Shown: piece after piece, positions 62,121-64,000 of the stretch
How the letters are laid out: every line of letters begins with the position of its first letter
How positions within the stretch are numbered: position 1 is the first letter of the stretch
Assembly: GCA_020636025.1 (NCBI GenBank)
Contig: JACJYQ010000003.1
Span: 248,001-312,000 of the forward strand
DNA length: 64,000 nucleotides
Origin: Lewinellaceae bacterium
Lineage (GTDB): Bacteria > Bacteroidota > Bacteroidia > Chitinophagales > Saprospiraceae
Direction of reading: 5' to 3'
Made by a program: the position numbers and the translations under genes
Notes under the pieces: model-generated
What the model was told of the DNA's origin: nothing
Databases searched by the model: none
The model's input: only the letters and a program-made list of their open reading frames with translations

Positions 62121-64000
62121 ATGAAAATGACCAACAGATCCATTATAACCGCAGCCACCCTGCTTGTATTCACCATGCAGATGTTTGCCCAGAATATTCC
62201 TACAGCAAACTGGACAGGCCCCTGGGGCGTTCAGGTCAATACCTGGAACGGCAACTTTTTTTATGACCGAACCGATCTGGCAATCCCCAATCAGGGCGTT
62301 TCTCTGGAATTCAGTTTTTATTACAACGCCTTCCGGGATACGCTTGATCTGGGCTTTGGCAAGGGCTGGACAAACACCTACAGCTTTCGCTATATTCAGG
62401 CAACAGCAGATACGGTGGTGGTGGAACGCCCCGATGGTCGCGGCGATGCCTATCGTTTTACCGGAGGCATGTATAAAAGCCCCAAAGGTATTTTCGATAA
62501 ACTGGAAGCCTACCAACCAGGTAAAATGCGGCTGACCACCAAAAGCGGCATGCAGTATTTTTTTGATGATGCGAGTCACAAGAGGCTGACGAAAATAGAG
62601 GATACCAATGGCAATTCTATTGCACTCACTTATTCCAATGGTGACCTGGTAAGCGTAACCGATCCCTCGGGAAGAGTAGTCACGCTTCAGTGGACAAATG
62701 GACATTTGGCAACCATTACGGACAACAATACCACGCCTGGCAGAACAATTGGCTATTCCTACAACAACGGATTTTTGCAACAGGTGACCGACCCGTTGGG
62801 CAATACCATGCAATATAGCTATGACAACAGGCAATTGACCAGGATTGTGAACGAACGAGGAGAAGAGTTGCTTGTAAAATATACTCCTGAAGCGGTGGTG
62901 GAAGAGGTGTCGACTTGTTTGTCCCTGGCGAAGTTTCACTACAATCCTGCGCAGTTTAAAACTTACGTTGTAGAGCAAAACATTGCAGGCGATCAGTTAA
63001 CCACCTATGCTTACGATGCCAGCGGGCGCTTGATTAGCAAAACCGGTGCGTGTTGCGGGTACAATACAGCCTATCAATACGATTCCGACAACAATTTGGG
63101 AGTATTGACGGATGCCAATGGAAACCATTTGCAAGCCACACACGATGGCATCGGCAATACCCTCGCTACTACTGACCCATTGTCTGGCCAACAGTCGTTT
63201 GGCTATGAACCCGTCTTTAACCGTTTGAATTCCATAAAGGATAAAAACGGGAACCAGACACAGATGCAGTATGACCCCAAGGGGAATTTAACGATGCTTC
63301 AAATGCCGGAAGGCGTTTCAGTTGCAATGGGGTATACCTCAAACGGAAATTTGGCTTCCATGACGGATGCCAAGCTGCAAACGACCAATTTCAGTTACAA
63401 TGCAAACAACGAACTCGAATTTATATCGTACCCCATAGGCGTAGAGCAGTTTCAGTATGACGGGGTGGGTAACATGACCAAGAGTACCGATGCCAATGGC
63501 AACTCTGTACATTTTGAATATGATCTGTTGAACCGCCTTAAAGAAGTGGTAGACCCATTGAATAACACGGTTCAATTTGAATACGATGCTACTTCCAACC
63601 TGAGCAGGGAAGTAGACGCAAACACCAATGAAAAAAGCTACGAATACGATCAGCACAATAGACTTGCAGCCGTAACTACTCCTGCCGGAACCACCCGATA
63701 CGATTACGATGCCAGCGATAACCTCATCGCCATCACAGATGCCAACGGCCATGTCACCCGTTTCCGCTATGATGCACGCAATTTGCTTGTGGAGGAAACC
63801 GATCCGTTGGGACTAAAAACGTCTTATTCGCACGATGGAAACGGCAATGTAATGACCAGAACAGATCCCAATGGCAACACAACCGAATATACATACGACG
63901 CACTGAACCGACTGATCAGAAAATCGTATCTGGGGAATACCGACAATTTTGTGTACGATCTCAACGGCAATCTCATCCAAAGCTCCAACAATCATGTAAG
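62121..64000 (+). CDS. RHS/YD-repeat protein with signal peptide (3' partial)
   Basis: Starts ATG 62121 and stays open to the window end (626 codons). A signal peptide (LLVFTMQMFAQ) is followed by a DUF6531-type N-terminal RHS block (PWGVQVNTWNGNFFYDRTD, GFGKGWTNTYSF, VVVERPDGRGDAYRF) and then many YD repeats (YDASGRLISKTG, YDPKGNLTMLQMP, YDGVGNMTKSTD, YDALNRLIRKS). Such repeats fold into a hollow shell that encloses a C-terminal toxin in polymorphic toxin systems; the C-terminus is outside the window, so toxin, hyperconserved core and immunity gene cannot be judged. It is placed 24 bases after the CARDB gene and very likely shares its transcript. Confidence 0.92.
   Translation, partial: MKMTNRSIITAATLLVFTMQMFAQNIPTANWTGPWGVQVNTWNGNFFYDRTDLAIPNQGVSLEFSFYYNAFRDTLDLGFGKGWTNTYSFRYIQATADTVVVERPDGRGDAYRFTGGMYKSPKGIFDKLEAYQPGKMRLTTKSGMQYFFDDASHKRLTKIEDTNGNSIALTYSNGDLVSVTDPSGRVVTLQWTNGHLATITDNNTTPGRTIGYSYNNGFLQQVTDPLGNTMQYSYDNRQLTRIVNERGEELLVKYTPEAVVEEVSTCLSLAKFHYNPAQFKTYVVEQNIAGDQLTTYAYDASGRLISKTGACCGYNTAYQYDSDNNLGVLTDANGNHLQATHDGIGNTLATTDPLSGQQSFGYEPVFNRLNSIKDKNGNQTQMQYDPKGNLTMLQMPEGVSVAMGYTSNGNLASMTDAKLQTTNFSYNANNELEFISYPIGVEQFQYDGVGNMTKSTDANGNSVHFEYDLLNRLKEVVDPLNNTVQFEYDATSNLSREVDANTNEKSYEYDQHNRLAAVTTPAGTTRYDYDASDNLIAITDANGHVTRFRYDARNLLVEETDPLGLKTSYSHDGNGNVMTRTDPNGNTTEYTYDALNRLIRKSYLGNTDNFVYDLNGNLIQSSNNHV

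Noticed and set aside
1..64000. tRNA, rRNA, riboswitch or replication origin
   Set aside because: I looked for cloverleaf arms, CCA ends, known riboswitch cores and DnaA-box clusters and found none that I could support by eye.

Overview
The window reads as chromosomal DNA of a Bacteroidota bacterium, probably a free-living, polymer-degrading Saprospiria/Chitinophagia-type organism (the rank below phylum is inference). Evidence: two large secreted proteins end in type IX secretion (T9SS) type A C-terminal signals; there are many small secreted beta-barrel proteins, CARDB-repeat and YD-repeat surface proteins; several start sites lack a Shine-Dalgarno sequence; and upstream regions carry the Bacteroidota -7 element TAnnTTTG (2855, 29567 on the minus strand, 44769, 52608).

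Layout. 0-11.8 kb: a one-component hybrid sensor kinase (5' end outside the window), a PLP-dependent cysteine-desulfurase-like enzyme, an SRPBCC protein, three secreted proteins of unknown role, DinB-like, fructosamine-kinase-like, serine-hydrolase and membrane proteins, separated by hairpin repeats. 11.8-21.8 kb is an accessory/defence region: a palindromic MITE-like element, a complete IS5-family insertion with TAA target duplication, an AT-rich gene joining an RNA-recognition motif to what looks like an effector-associated domain (EAD), an IS630 transposase remnant, and a type I restriction-modification operon (hsdM, rhuM-like, hsdS, GxxExxY gene, hsdR). 21.8-28.7 kb: an orphan VgrG-PAAR spike pair flanked by two unrecognised genes, a translationally coupled set ending in a methyltransferase and a VanW-family protein, and an FRG-domain protein.

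28.9-44 kb: HxlR regulator with aldo/keto reductase and a divergent beta-barrel gene; a GxGYxYP protein and a PQQ-type sugar dehydrogenase fusion, both T9SS cargo; DUF1801, CPBP protease, MscS channel, methyltransferase, two membrane proteins and a GH3 lipoprotein. 44-52 kb: a TetR/cupin divergent pair with a clear inverted-repeat operator, a serine hydrolase with a seven-copy heptamer repeat before its start, GH43 and pectinesterase-like enzymes (probable arabinan/pectin use), a YiiX-like peptidase, a SnoaL-like protein and a dead dihydrofolate-reductase-like gene. 52.6-64 kb: secreted proteins, a four-repeat protein, a 1920-residue CARDB protein and, directly downstream, an RHS/YD-repeat protein that runs off the window.

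The most interesting candidate for an undescribed system is the RRM-EAD-like fusion at 12998-14038 beside the restriction operon; second are the unknown genes around the orphan VgrG-PAAR pair. Dispersed hairpin repeats (GCTCTTGGTG family, CACGAAA family, CGCAAAG family, ATCTGTG family) are unusually common; one CACGAAA copy lies in frame inside hsdS.
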